In this document: positions 1 to 10,651 of the stretch, piece after piece
Layout of the letters: each line of letters opens with the position of its first letter
Position numbering within the stretch: position 1 is the first letter of the stretch
From: Laburnicola sp. R22_1
Lineage: Eukaryota; Ascomycota; Dothideomycetes; Pleosporales; Didymosphaeriaceae
NCBI GenBank assembly: GCA_014281115.1
Contig: JACONQ010000017.1
Span: 186,001-250,000, forward strand
DNA length: 64,000 nucleotides
Reading direction: 5' to 3'
The notes under the pieces: model-generated
What the model was told of the DNA's origin: nothing
The model's input: only the letters and a program-made list of their open reading frames with translations
Database searches by the model: none
Made by a program: the position numbers and the translations under genes

Positions 1-1274
1 TGGGAGCGTCGATCGTAGATATCCTCCACTACCTGGCGCAGTAATCGCTCAATCTTTCTCCAATCTGAAGCGCTGAGTATGGAAGTAGTACTATCGCTTG
101 ATGAGGGCCTCTTAGTCTCCTCTATTTTAAACTTCTTAAGTATAGCCTCTAGGTCTAACGGCGAAAGCCCTGTGACTTGAAAAGCTGTTAAGATCGTCTT
201 TTCCTTAAATGTTGTATGCTAGGCCTTATAGAACAAGTGGAAGAAGTCTCTTTTTGTAATCGCGGAGATGCCCTGGCAGCTATACATGAACTTGGAGAGC
301 TTGTTTAAGTAGGCAGTTGATAGAGGCTTGAAAAGGCAGATGTTAAGCGGCTGCAAGGTGTGGGTAGCGTGGGGAGGATAGATGGCCAGAAGAATCCAAT
401 TGTCGTCGCAAAACTTGATAAACTCCATCGACATATGTGAGCCATAGCTGTTAAGGATAAGTAGACGATATGATCGTCTTGCCTTTGCTTTTGTTTCGCG
501 ATTGAACACCTGTTCAAGCTATGCGAGCCCTAGCTTGTTGTTGGTCTATCTACTGGGCGATGAGGCGAAGAAGGTTTTGTGCTCTGTAGGGTTGAAATCT
601 TGAAGCTATAAGTCTTGTATCTTGCCAGAAACAGCCTAATAAATTAGCGCAGGTGTGAGATAGCTGCCGTTGGCGCAAATATAGGCTATTGTAGTTATCC
701 ACTCCCTGTTGCTGTCCTAGAGTGCTTGTTTCACGCCTCCGTGATTATATCGATGGCGGGAGAACACGCGCTTTATTTTTGACAGCACACTAATTAAGAA
801 GCCCTTCTTATCCATATTGTAGATATTGCGAGCCTCGATATCGTACTGAGTTATCTTCTGGTCTAGGAGCTTAAAATATAGGGCGTATTTGAAGGCAGAG
901 TCAGCTCTGTGGCGTGTGGAATCGATGACGGATGCCCATCGAGATACAAGCTCAATGTGATGCCGCGCAATAAAGCGATCAACCCAGTTTTTTCCTAGCT
1001 CTTTTCCTGCTATTTCTGCTGCGAAATTCCGTATTATCTCCCTTGTAGGTGGTAGCCCTCGTACACAGAGCTTATCAATATATTGTACGAGCTCAGTTTC
1101 CTGTGTAGAGTTGAGAAGGCGCATATTATCGACTTTCTCCGCATAGCTGCCGATAACCCCGCGGTGACGCTTTGACAGCAACGTTCGATCAACACCGTAC
1201 TTTTTCGCAGTCTGAGTATAATTAGGCTTCTCTCCAAGCTTCAGCGATTTTAACGACTCTAGGGCAGCCTCCAT
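1..1274 (-). pseudogene. Transposase remnant, pogo/Fot1 family A
   Basis: Start ATG is at 1274 (MEAALESLKSLKLGEKPNY). The first open stretch (1274-717) carries a Psq-type helix-turn-helix (TQTAKKYGVDRTLLSKRHRG) and a CENP-B/Tc5-type HTH (LPPTREIIRNFAAEI), and ends in the first catalytic block as NMDKKG, where the family normally has NMDEKG. After several stops a second stretch (509-219) carries the middle catalytic block as LLILNSYGSH (Asn in place of Asp) and the third as LQPLNICLFKPL (Asn in place of Asp). The protein runs off the window before its basic C-terminal tail. With stops and at least two catalytic Asp lost it cannot be active. G-to-A and C-to-T changes would explain most lesions. 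Confidence 0.85.
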
Positions 1275-1372
1275 TGGGTGTATATTGGTGGTGTAAAGCG
1301 ATTCTGAAAGTGCGGGAGATTTGGTGTTGGCCGTGCACGAGGTGGGGCCGTGCACGAGGTGGTGACCCACGG
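1..1372 (-). mobile_element. Decayed Fot1/pogo-like DNA transposon, family A (truncated by window edge)
   Basis: The right end is visible: reading inward on the minus strand from 1372 the terminus begins CCGTGGGTCACC and is followed outside by a TA at 1373-1374, as expected for pogo-type insertion into TA. The terminal repeat holds two direct copies of CCACCTCGTGCACGGCC, 17 bp apart. The other end lies beyond base 1. The body encodes a broken transposase on the minus strand. It is a different family from the other elements in the window, judged by its terminus and protein sequence. Confidence 0.8.
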
Positions 1373-1439
1373 TATAGGAGGGAGGGAGTAAGTTAGCGTT
1401 CGACGCAAATGTGGGAGGATCAGTAAGGTAGGTTGTCAA

Positions 1440-1872
1440 TAAGGAAGAGGTAGTATCTAGTCTACCTTAACTTGTTCCTCCTGAGGAGTTAGCTAGCCCT
1501 TGGTAACGAAAATCAAAACAAAACGTTAATCAGCCGTTGCGAAGGCCCAGACCGAGCAAAGAAAAAGGAGAACCCCCCGACTCCCCACTCCCCCAATCCC
1601 CCTATCCAACCACCAGCCACCCAACTCCCCACCTCCCCCTAACCCCCATCAAAACTCACTTCCCCCATCCCAAGAATCAACCTCCTCCTCACCCTCCCTA
1701 TCCCCCTCCCCACCATCCCCCCTCACCACCCCCACCAACCCCCTCCCCCACAGCACCTCACCCAATTCCCCCAATACAACCCTACCACGCACCTCTTCCC
1801 CCACTCGTCCCCCTCCACAGCTTCCCATCTCGCCCGCCGCTCAGCCCACGCAGCACGTCGCAGCCCCCCCTA
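1440..1872. other. Low-complexity C-rich, G-poor stretch between elements A and B1
   Basis: About 1550-1860 is strongly biased to C on the plus strand with few G residues. It forms an open Pro-rich frame (1537-1965) that runs into the terminal repeat of B1, so it is compositional and not a gene. No other feature is seen. Confidence 0.6.
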
Positions 1873-1920
1873 CTGTGTCCGTGCACTCAACGCCCGGATT
1901 CAGTCAACGCCCCGCTGAAC
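1873..1920 (+). repeat. Left terminal inverted repeat, element B1
   Basis: 48 bp, perfect reverse complement of 3938-3985. TCAACGCCC occurs twice 17 bp apart within it, a likely double binding site for the transposase. Confidence 0.95.
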
Positions 1921-1961
1921 GCAAACCACCCCAAATTTCAACACGCCATAACGCCACCAAT

Positions 1962-3833
1962 ATGAGCTCAATTGAGGCTGCAATTAAAGAAATAGAATCG
2001 CTAAGGTTAGAAGAATCTTTCTCTTATACTAAGATCGCTAGCAAGCATGGCGTTGATCAAAGTACGCTGTCGCGAAGGCACCAAGCGATTCAAACGACGC
2101 GTGCAACTGCGGGGTTTAACCGACGGAAACTCAGTCCCTAATAAGAGCAGGAGCTTGTACAACACATTGAAGGGCTTACAGCGCGTCACTTGCCACCTAT
2201 AAGAGAGATGATACGAAATTTCGCGTTAATAATAGCTAAGGAGCTAGTGAGCGAGAGCTGGGTTACTCGCTTCATCAACCGACACAACATCCATCTGATC
2301 TCTCAATGGGCAGCTAGTATGGACAGCAATCGCCACCAAGCCAACTCAGGGGATAAATACAGCCTGTATTTTGATCTCCTAGGTGCCAAAATCAAGGAAT
2401 ATGACATCGAGCCTCGTCACACGTATAATATGGATGAAAAAGGCTTCTTAATTAGTATCACTAGCTGATTAAAACGAGTGTTCAGCAGACGAATGTGGGA
2501 GAATAAGGAGGTTATAGCATCTCTCTAAGATAGCTCTTATGAATGGATTACCCTCCTAGCGTGTGTTTGCGCTGATGGATCAGCCTTGCTGCTAAGCCTC
2601 ATCTATTAGGCTACTAACAAGGCTATACAATTAAGCTGGGTAGAGGATATTAAGGCAGGAGAGCACTTAGTACACATTTCCTCGTCGCCTTTAGGCTGGA
2701 CAAACAACGATATCGGCCTTGCCTGGCTTAAACAGGTGTTTGATCGCTACACTAAGGCAAAAGCTTGACGGTCTTACTGGTTACTTATCCTTGATGGCTA
2801 TAGATCTCACGTTACTATGGATTTTATTGACTATTGCGACCGTAACAGAATACTCCTAGCCATCTTCCCCCCTTATTTAACCCACACGCTTTAGCCACTT
2901 AATATAGTTCTATTTAAGCCTCTATCAACTGCGTACTCAAAGGAGCTATCAGATCACCTCCACTAGAGCCAGGGACTCCTCCCTATTAAGAAAGGGGACT
3001 TCTTCCCTCTATTCTGGGAGGCCTGGACGAGCTCTTTTAAGGAGGAGACGATACTTAAGTCTTTTGAAGCAACAGGCATATCACTATTCAACCTAGAGGT
3101 TATACTTAAAAGGTTCACCAACACTACCCTAGATGAGCAGGAATCGCGAGAGAGCTCTACGTTAGTACTTAGCGGATCTAACTGGCGTAAACTAGACCGC
3201 CTTGTACGATCCGCAGTAGAAGATCAGAGTAGTAAGGACGCGCAGAAGCTTAGCCGCTCACTCCACCACATCTCAGTTTAAAATGAGTTACTTCACCATA
3301 AGATTGCTGGGTTAAGAGAGGCTCTTACTACAAAAAAAAAGCACAAGAAGAAGGGAAAACCTCTAGATCTGCAACAACGTCAAGAGTACTATAGGGGGGC
3401 GGTTTTCTGGTTACTAAGGAAGGTCAGGGAGGCTCGCGTACGTCAGTCTGTAAAGGAACAAGAGGAGAAGGAGCAGAAGCTTTAAAAAGCTGAGAAGGCT
3501 AAGTTGAAGAAGGCAGCTAAGCTATGCAAGGAGAAAATTGCAGAGGAGAAGTGTGTGGTAAGGGAGGCAGCTAAGGTAGCTAAGGAGAAGGAGAAGGCTA
3601 AGAAGGCAGCAGAGCGTGCTCGCTAGAGAGAAGCTCGCGACAATGCAAAAGCTCTACAATCTACCTAAAAGGGTAAGAGAAAGGCCTCGCAGCCATCTAT
3701 ACAGAGCAATAAGCGTTAGAAACGCGTAGTTAATACTATAACTACTCAGGAGGCTTTAGGTGCCGCATTAGCAGCTCCACCTAAGACCACGCGGCATGGC
3801 CGCAACGTTAAGCTTCTAAGTAAATATAAGTAG
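1962..3833 (+). pseudogene. Transposase pseudogene, family B copy 1
   Basis: The frame from ATG 1962 to TAG 3833 spans 624 codons including stop, the same size class as the intact 625-aa transposase of element C. Order of blocks: Psq-type HTH (TKIASKHGVDQSTLSRRHQ), CENP-B-type HTH (MPPIREMIRNFALII), first catalytic block YNMDEKGFLI, second block LLILDGYRSH, third block PLNIVLFKPL with Asn where Asp is expected, a coiled-coil rich in Glu/Lys, and a C-terminal GRNVKLLSKYK. In-frame stops occur near 2141, 2468, 2527 and at several later sites. Many look like CAA/CAG to TAA/TAG or TGG to TAG changes, the usual result of RIP. Confidence 0.88.
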
Positions 3834-3937
3834 CACAGGTGAATCGCAAGCATCAAAATAGTACTCTACTACAAAATCTCGTAATAATAGCGATTTTGTG
3901 TGGCTCTGCAGCCTTATTTTAGTTAAGCTGCTATGGT

Positions 3938-3985
3938 GTTCAGCGGGGCGTTGACTGAATCCGGGCGTTGAGTGCACGGACACAG
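3938..3985 (-). repeat. Right terminal inverted repeat, element B1
   Basis: 48 bp, perfect inverted copy of 1873-1920, followed by TA at 3986-3987. Confidence 0.95.
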
Positions 3986-3987
3986 TA

Positions 3988-4740
3988 TCAGAAGAGAACA
4001 TGTGGTCGGTGGGTTCGGCGAGGAGAATCGTGTACGTGCCTAGGAGGTCGGGTGGGTACACGGATGGCAGCTGCTGTGCTGGAGGGAGATACGAGGGAGG
4101 GAAGCGAGGGAATGGAGGGGGAAACTCGGACGAAGGGGAAGGCATAGGTGGCGTGTTCGCGGGGGGGGGGGGGCGGCGGTTAGAGCTGCGAGGGTGGGGA
4201 AGACGGCCGTATCTGTGGGTTCTTTATCCTTGATGGTCGTATTCCCAACGACGGCGGTAATGCGCTCGGCGTCGTTGTTGAAGGGCGCGTTGAGCTTCTC
4301 GTCGCGTTGCGTGGTGGTTAGGGCGTGGAATCAGGGCTTCCACCGTAGCGTAGTACGCTACGGTTGCCCCCCATCGCCCTACGCTACGGTTTGTATGGGC
4401 GCTACATACGTACAGGAGCCCCCAAAAATGACAAATTACAGTCTATAACTGTAGTACGGTCCGTAGTAACCCACATGCTATACATAGACGTCATATAACT
4501 ATATAGTTACGTGGACTAGTCACGTGGACTAGTCACGTGGTAAGATCATGTGACTAGGTCCTCCCTAGGGCCCACAAGAGCAGCCCTCTAAAGGGGGAGA
4601 GCAGCCCTCCAAGGGGGGCTACCGTAGAGCCGTACTACGGGCCAAAATACGTACAATTACGGCTACGCTACGGCCGAAAGGATAGCTACGTCCTTACGCC
4701 TTACGGGCCGTACTACGGGCTGTACTACGGCCCGTACTAC
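3988..4740. repeat. Gene-free stretch with a G-rich segment, tandem motif and a cluster of CGTAGTACG-type palindromes
   Basis: 3988-4230 is G-rich on the plus strand and includes a G homopolymer of about 12 near 4160. At 4342-4364 there is a palindrome with perfect 11-bp arms (ACCGTAGCGTA and its complement around one G). Related palindromic words (GCCGTACTACGGGC, CTACGCTACGG, CGTACTACG) recur at 4379-4392 and 4620-4745. Around 4510-4540 the 13-mer CACGTGGACTAGT is repeated in tandem. The block abuts the broken 3' end of the rvt relic. It may be a short non-autonomous element or its debris; the class is not known. Confidence 0.6.
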
Positions 4741-7276
4741 GATACGTTGGAAGCGCTGCGTGGAATTTGGACGCCGCGTGCGTGTAGTACACTTTCTCGG
4801 CTTTGAGATAACTCTGGAGAGCGCATTCCGGGCTGGGTAGGATGTTGCGAGCGATGTCGAGCGCGATGTAGGGGGGTTTTCACGCCTAAACCGCCGTAGG
4901 CGTGGGGAAGGTGGATGAGGGCTTCGAGGGCGAATTGCGGGTCTGCAAGCGAGGCGGGGAGATGCGGAGAGAGCAGAGTTTTTACGTGGTCGGTCAAGTT
5001 GTCTGCGTCGAAGATGATCTCGTGGATGTGGTTGTATGCACGTGTGACGGCTTCGAGGTGGGACTTGGCGAAGACGTTGGCAAGAGGCCCGAAGAGATGG
5101 GGAGCGTATGTGCCAATGGTGGCGTTCGTTCCATGTGCGAACCCAGTCGAGCACTGTTGAACAAGTTGCGAGCTGCATTTTGACGCGGCGAGCAAACGCT
5201 TCAGCTTTAGCGCTGTCGATAGTGAACGTGGTGCGTCGATGCCCATCTTGAGTGTTTACTTGACGACCGAAAATTGACGAACCCGATGGAACTGTGCGTG
5301 AACAGATCTACCGTGCTCAGTTCACGGCCCATTACAGTGCCAAACTGGCTAATTTCGTGCTCTGCATCGATCTTTTGCTGTTCGTTGCCGATGAAGTAGC
5401 ACCGATCGTGAAGACGGCACAAATACGTCCCCGTCTTGTGAAGAATAGCCAAATCAAGGAAGAAGAGCACTGCTTCGTCAAAGAAGACGTCGAATCCGTG
5501 CGTAACTGGGACCCCCGAAGCGCAACGCCGGATAAGATCCGATGTGCCACGGACGACTGGGCCCATATTGAGAGGCGCGGCCAAGAAACGCGTAAAGAGG
5601 CCAATCCAGTGCTGCGGCACACGGAGAAATCCCAGGACCGGCAATATAGTTTGATGGGCAAGAGACGAGGTGAAAGATCGTAAATTTGCAGAGACGCCAT
5701 GGATGCTGCCGTCGAAAGTCTCGCGGAGTTTCGCCTCGGTCGCAAGAGTCTTGAGGAGAGTGGCTTGAGTTTCCTCTTCGCGCACTTTTCTGGCAGAACA
5801 TCCATCACGCTTGGGTAGCCTCGACAGAAAGAAGTCCTGGATATAAGCCCTGTGACGCTCGCCGTCGACAGTTCCCCGCCAAGACGAAGGTAGCATGTGA
5901 GGTGACAGGGGTGGAAGGCAATAGGATTTCTTCGTCTTCCTTTTGGGTTTGAAGGGTGGTGGTGGAGGCGGTGGGATGCCCAGTCGCCTTCTAGAACTAT
6001 AACTTAGCGTCTTTTTAGGGTGGATTAGTTAGTAAATATAGTAAAGCGGTTTAGAGATAACTTACTATAGGGGGGACGGTAAAGGTATTATGGGCATTGA
6101 AATACAAGGGGGGATGTTGTACGAAGTGCAGGGATTTGACTGGATGCGAGGCGCCTGAAGATAGTACTCCCGCTTCTCAAGCTCACCTGTGGTAAGAATC
6201 TTGGCTCCAGGCCCAAATTCTTTGACAGCCATAGCTGCCGTCAGCACCTCCCTGAGTTCCATGCTCCAACCCGTAGCCAGAGCATGGAGGAAGAGCATAT
6301 GTCAACGAAATCTTCCTCGAAAGTGATGCGGTACGTCCCGTAGCGCTGTAACAGGCAATCCTATCTCGGTCCCCTACAGCTTTCCATAACAGCGTTATAC
6401 CGTGTACCGAGAGTGCGCGAAGTCTTCTTTCACATCCTATCTCGGCGCTACGCCAGTTCCATTGGCGGACAGACTTTAGGTTCAGCGTGCTAGTAAGCTC
6501 GCAGATAGCATGGTGTGACTCGAGGTTAGCTCCGCAGCGTGCTTCGTTTTCCTTCACTCAACAAGCCATTTCGGAGCAAGTCTTGAATGCACCATTCGAT
6601 GATGGCTTCATCAAATCTGCCGCTGCAAGATAGCATATCGTCTCCGAAACTCTCCATTTGGCTCCTAATACTCGCGAGCTGTCCCCGTGCTGCGGGATTG
6701 TCGAAAAGGGCGGCGAGGTATTCTTCGATTGCCTTCACATTGATGTTTTTCGTCGCGAACGTATCATCTTCAACAAATCTGGCGTAGACGCTCTTTTCGT
6801 CGCGAACGTATCATCTTCAACAAACCTGGCGTAGACGCTCGCTAATTCATCCCCGATCATCTCAAACTCATCTTCCAGAATCATGTTGTCCAATGGAGGC
6901 CCGATGGTATGAGACCCGTCCGAGGCATCGAGAGCTTCGTTCATCCGTTTGACGTGAAGTGAAGACATCTCCAAGCGGCTGGCATGCTTCACGAGCCTAT
7001 TTCGAACATCCGTCTCCAGTCTGAGGAGTTTTTCTCGTGTGGTGGACCGGTCGTTCGGCGCACGCTCAACATGGCGAATATAGCGAGCGGCAACGGCGAA
7101 GTCGTCGTGTCCCTTAAGGAGACCGAGTTCTTGGACACGTTCGAGCAAGTTGGTGAACCGCTCTAGAATCACATCTGCTGTAGTCTTGTCATCGGAATTG
7201 GCCTCGTACAGGGACTTGAAGACGGCCTTGAGACGTTCGAGCTCTTCGATCTTGAGATCTGCGGCTTCGCGAAGCG
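4741..7276 (-). pseudogene. rvt: Decayed rvt gene (fungal RT-related cellular gene)
   Basis: Minus-strand pieces in successive frames look like one fungal rvt protein, recalled from family knowledge. N-terminal part: LETDVRNRLVKHASRLEM, VKRMNEALDAS, IGPPLDNMILEDEFEM (7172-6840), then DEAIIEWCIQDLLRNGLLSE (6738-6526) and MLFLHALATGWSMELREVL (6298-6240). RT core at 5896-5290: HQTILPVLGFLRVPQHW, GVPVTHGFDVFFDEAVLFF, YLCRLHDRCYFIG. C-terminal part at 5178-4870: DWVRTWNE, GTYAPHLFGPLANVFAKS, LPHAYGGLGVKTP. At least four frameshifts separate them. The family catalytic pair, which I recall as HDD, reads HDR here. A pyrimidine-rich tract plus CAG at 7277-7279 may be a splice acceptor; the upstream exon was not found. 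The 3' end stops at the palindromic repeat near 4740. rvt genes are normally single-copy domesticated genes, so a relic is notable. Confidence 0.65.
6748..6841. repeat. 47-bp tandem duplication inside the rvt relic
   Basis: Units 6748-6794 and 6795-6841 differ by about one base (AAATCTGG against AAACCTGG). As 47 is not a multiple of three it shifts the rvt frame exactly where the reading frame breaks between the 7172-6735 and 6738-6526 pieces. Confidence 0.93.
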
Positions 7277-7278
7277 CT

Positions 7279-8314
7279 GGGGAGACAACAAGTGAAGAAA
7301 GGGGGTGGCATGGCGCGATAAAGAAGCAGACGATTGCTTTACACGACGAGGCATAGGTGCAAGCATCGTAGGGGCAGATATTGGGTTATATATAATTAGT
7401 GCAACTTTGTAGGCATCCATTGCTGAGGTTGCGCGCAAGCAGCTAGGGTGACAGAAGCAGGCCACGACATTGCGGTTCATTCATTCATTCATATCAGTTT
7501 ATAGTCGACCTAACCTTTGGGGCCAAGAACGCTGTTCACTGCATGTACTCGACTGTTGCTTAGGGACGAGATTATGTTGCATAAGAAGGACGCAGTTATT
7601 CGGACTGCCGGCCGCCGAATTACGAATCACAACTGGGTGCCCTGGTGCGCTTGAGCTGACAAGGCAATGGTAAGTTACCTCACTTTCCTGACCGGAATGC
7701 TCGCATTCACCTCTCGGTCCAGTTTCGAAGTCAGCCCACAAAGAAATGCATAATTCGACGGACCAGACGCTCTTCTGCGTCGGTCTCGCCCACAAGTAGT
7801 GTCACAAGACACGCCCAATCCCTGGCCGATTAGAGAAGAGTTGGAAGTAAGCTGATATCGACCATCGCAATCTTAGAGGAAGGCAGGTAGTACGCAATCG
7901 TCACCGTGCCGTCAACAGGGCGTTGCTGAGACAGCTTGGTCGGTGTACGAAGGTATCTCCCAACCAAGAAGCGTTTGATTGACAAGAACACGGTCTAGCG
8001 GCAAAACAATAAAGTCTATGAGCATCTGGACTGATGACAAGTGGTAAGATTTGTGAAGCGCCGTCAATGTTGGTATCGGCTTGCGGATTGAGACGTACCC
8101 GGACTCGATAAGCGGGACCGTAAACTTCGTTTAGTAGTCCACCCAGATATAATGGACCGTTGCGAACCGATGGATTTGAAAGGCTATAACTCATGGCAGG
8201 ACCAGTGCGCTGTGACGTGAGAACTGTACTGAGACTAACATATCCAAATGATCCAGTTGGGGTGCGCCAGCCTCAAATCAGAGAAAGGAATGCGACCGCA
8301 TGCATGCAGTCTTT
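7279..8314. other. No convincing gene
   Basis: Several short open frames on both strands show no recognisable domain or coding pattern. The part nearest 7279 may hold the unresolved 5' end of the rvt relic. The rest is the 3' flank of the gamma-glutamyltranspeptidase gene. Confidence 0.5.
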
Positions 8315-10201
8315 CTAGAGGGGCACGGCAGCACCGTCACCCCTTAAATCGCTCCCGCCACTCCATATCATAACGCCGTCGTCGAAATGCTGCCTAATGA
8401 TCTGCCCTCGCCCGAACATGCCTCGTCCGTATCCGCCCAGTTGTTCAACGCTATGCCCGAGAGCCTTCAGCTCCTCGACTACTTTTGGATCGATTCCCTC
8501 CTCGATATATATTGTGGCATCTGTCATGCGCCCGTCTGCGCTCGGCATGCCTGCTCCGATGCAAATACGGGGCGAGTCCAGCGCAGCTTGTGGATTGAGC
8601 TTGAAGACTTCTTGATTGAGGAGAACCTGCACATGACCTTGAGGTTGCATAAAGCCGCCCATAACGCCAAACACGCTGTGCAGGCTCTGGTCTTTGGTGT
8701 ATGTTATCAAACCTGGGATGATGGTATGGTATGGCCGCTTTCTCGGTGCTAATACGTTGGGATGGTCCTTCGCAAGGCTGAAGTTAGCCCCACGGTTTTG
8801 AAGAGTGAAGCCGCATCCCTTGGGAATGATTGCCGTGCCGAATCCACCGTAGTTGCTGTTGATGAAGGAGATGGCGTTCCCATCAGAATCTGAGCAGCAA
8901 AAGTAAACAGTATCGCTCTGCAGATGCGCTGGTGATCCGTGCACGGGTGCTGAGATGATCTTTTTGGAATCGAATAGTTTTGCACGCTTGGCAAGATACT
9001 CCTGAGAGATCATTTCCGCGGAGGGGACTTTGACGACATCTGGATCTGTCACGAACCAATGCGCATCGGCAAAGGCAATGCGCAGAGCTTCAATGACGGC
9101 GTGCAGGTGAGCTGCGCTGTTGTGATCTTGGTGAGACCACTTGGAGATCTTGCCTTGCTTTTCCAGTTCTTGGATGATTCCCAGCGCCATTAAAGCGACA
9201 ATTCCTTGTCCATTCGGCGGATGTTCCCAGAGTTCAATACCACCGTCGGTGTTCTCACCGACGCCTTGAGCTGTATACTTAAGTGATATGGCATCGACAG
9301 GTTCAGACCCTGTTTCAGCGTGATGCTTCAGGTCGTCCAACGTCAAGTATCCGCCAAGATCAGAGACGACCTTGACGATCTGCTCTGCGACCTCCCCTTC
9401 ATAAAACCCCTTCTTGCCGTATCTTGCGAGGAGCTCGAACGTATTGGCTATGGTTGGGTTCCGCATTATTTCGCCGGCCTTTGGAGCCCTACACCCATCT
9501 TGTGCTGTTGGGTCTTTCTTGAGTATTTCGGCAAAGTTCGGGGATGCGCGTCTGATATGTGACTCACTATCCCGCCACTAAGACAACTGTCAGTTATCTT
9601 CGCTTTGCGAGGGTATGGAATCAACGCACAAAGGTAGCCGACAGCTCAGAAATGGGGTACCCGTTCTCGGCGAGCTCGATTGCTGGCGTTAGCACGTCTT
9701 CCAAGGTGACCTTTTTGCTCCCGAATCTTTCTACGCAATCCACCCAGCCGGCGGCTGCACCTGGCACAGTGACAGCATGCACACTAGTCATTGGAATCTG
9801 GCCATTTTCTCCGTCGGACATGTTAAGAGCTTTCCGTATCTTGTCAAGTGTACATTGCGCGCCCGATCGACCCGAACCGTTCATGGCGTGCACTTTTTTC
9901 GTTTTGGCTTCGTAAAACAGACAAAACATGTCACCGCCGATGCCCGTGGAGCCAGGCTCCATGACATTGATGGCAGCTGCCACGGCAACGGCGGCATCCT
10001 CCCAGAATCAGTGTGCAATCCAGAAGAGGCGTGGTTCAGACATACTGCGGCATTGCCCCCTTTGCGCAGGACTTGGATACCAGCAGCACTGGCGAGCGGT
10101 TGTGTGCACGACACGATGCCCTTTGTGCTATGAATGACGGAGCGTCTGCTGGGGAAATGCATGAACTGGGGCTCCGGGTGGGGGTATACGTTGGCGGCCA
10201 T
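8315..10201 (-). CDS. Gamma-glutamyltranspeptidase-family protein (Ntn hydrolase)
   Basis: Three exons on the minus strand: 10201-10046, 9998-9630 and 9577-8315, joined by 47- and 52-bp introns (GTATGT...GGGAG and GTGCGT...CTTAG), give 595 aa in frame. Splicing rebuilds the family motifs QGGNAADAAVA-like (here RKGGNAADAAVAVAAAINV) and EPGSTGIGGDMFCLFY. The autocatalytic site is the Thr in SDTVYFCCSDSDGNA, followed by SFINSNYGGFGTAIIPKGCG and VMGGFMQPQGHVQV. There is no signal peptide, and the N-terminus (SRRSVIHSTKGIVSCTQPLA) fits the soluble acylase/GGT-like fungal branch and not the secreted glutathione-degrading type. Expected role: cleavage or transfer of gamma-glutamyl or related amides after self-processing into two chains; the true substrate is unknown. 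An in-frame Met at 10270 is an alternative start. It is divergent from the release factor gene. Confidence 0.93.
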
Positions 10202-10651
10202 GATTGGCTCTGAACGGTACGGTGTAGGGATGGTGTGATGGGGTGCAACAATGCTACGCTGAGAGCGCAATTGAGGTTACACGACGAGCAGGCGCCTCGG
10301 TATGAGGAGGAGTTGCATTTAGAGCATGCATTGCTGTACTCATGTGGGCTCCAGACGGATATCCTCGGAGAAGGGTCGGATTGGCGTTTGAAGCTGTTCA
10401 GAGGAGTCCCCGCCGTGGAGGCCAGGCCGATCGAAGGCCCCGCACGCTATCGTGACGTGGTACTGCAGAGTGACGGTCGAGGCGCGGGGCGGAGAGGAGG
10501 AGAAAAGAACGGCTTTGCGCCGGAGCCACACCAGACGCCGAAAAGCGGCGGGGTCACGTGCAGCGCGTTTGCCAAGCGGCGGCTTTTTTCGGAAAGCGCG
10601 TCCGCCATCGGTCCCGCTGAACGACCTTGGTGTGTCTGTCTGTTCGCTGGA
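10202..10651. promoter_or_regulatory. Divergent intergenic promoter region
   Basis: About 450 bp separate the start codons of the minus-strand transpeptidase and the plus-strand release factor gene, so both promoters must lie here or overlap. No specific site is claimed. An open frame crossing the region on the plus strand (from 10235) is non-coding until 10652. Confidence 0.5.

Larger units (their letters stand above)
1873..3985 (+). mobile_element. Fot1/pogo-like DNA transposon, family B copy 1 (RIP-decayed)
   Basis: Perfect 48-bp terminal inverted repeats lie at 1873-1920 and 3938-3985, flanked by TA at 1871-1872 and 3986-3987 (target duplication). Length is 2113 bp, identical to copy 2 at 21949-24061, and every part compared by eye aligns without indels. 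The differences seen are all transitions. The termini begin CTGTGTCCGTGCACTC. The single plus-strand transposase frame has many in-frame stops. The structure is complete but the copy is dead. Confidence 0.93.

Noticed and set aside
1537..1965. 142-aa proline-rich plus-strand frame
   Set aside because: Made of low-complexity C-rich DNA and runs into the terminal repeat of element B1; no real coding pattern.
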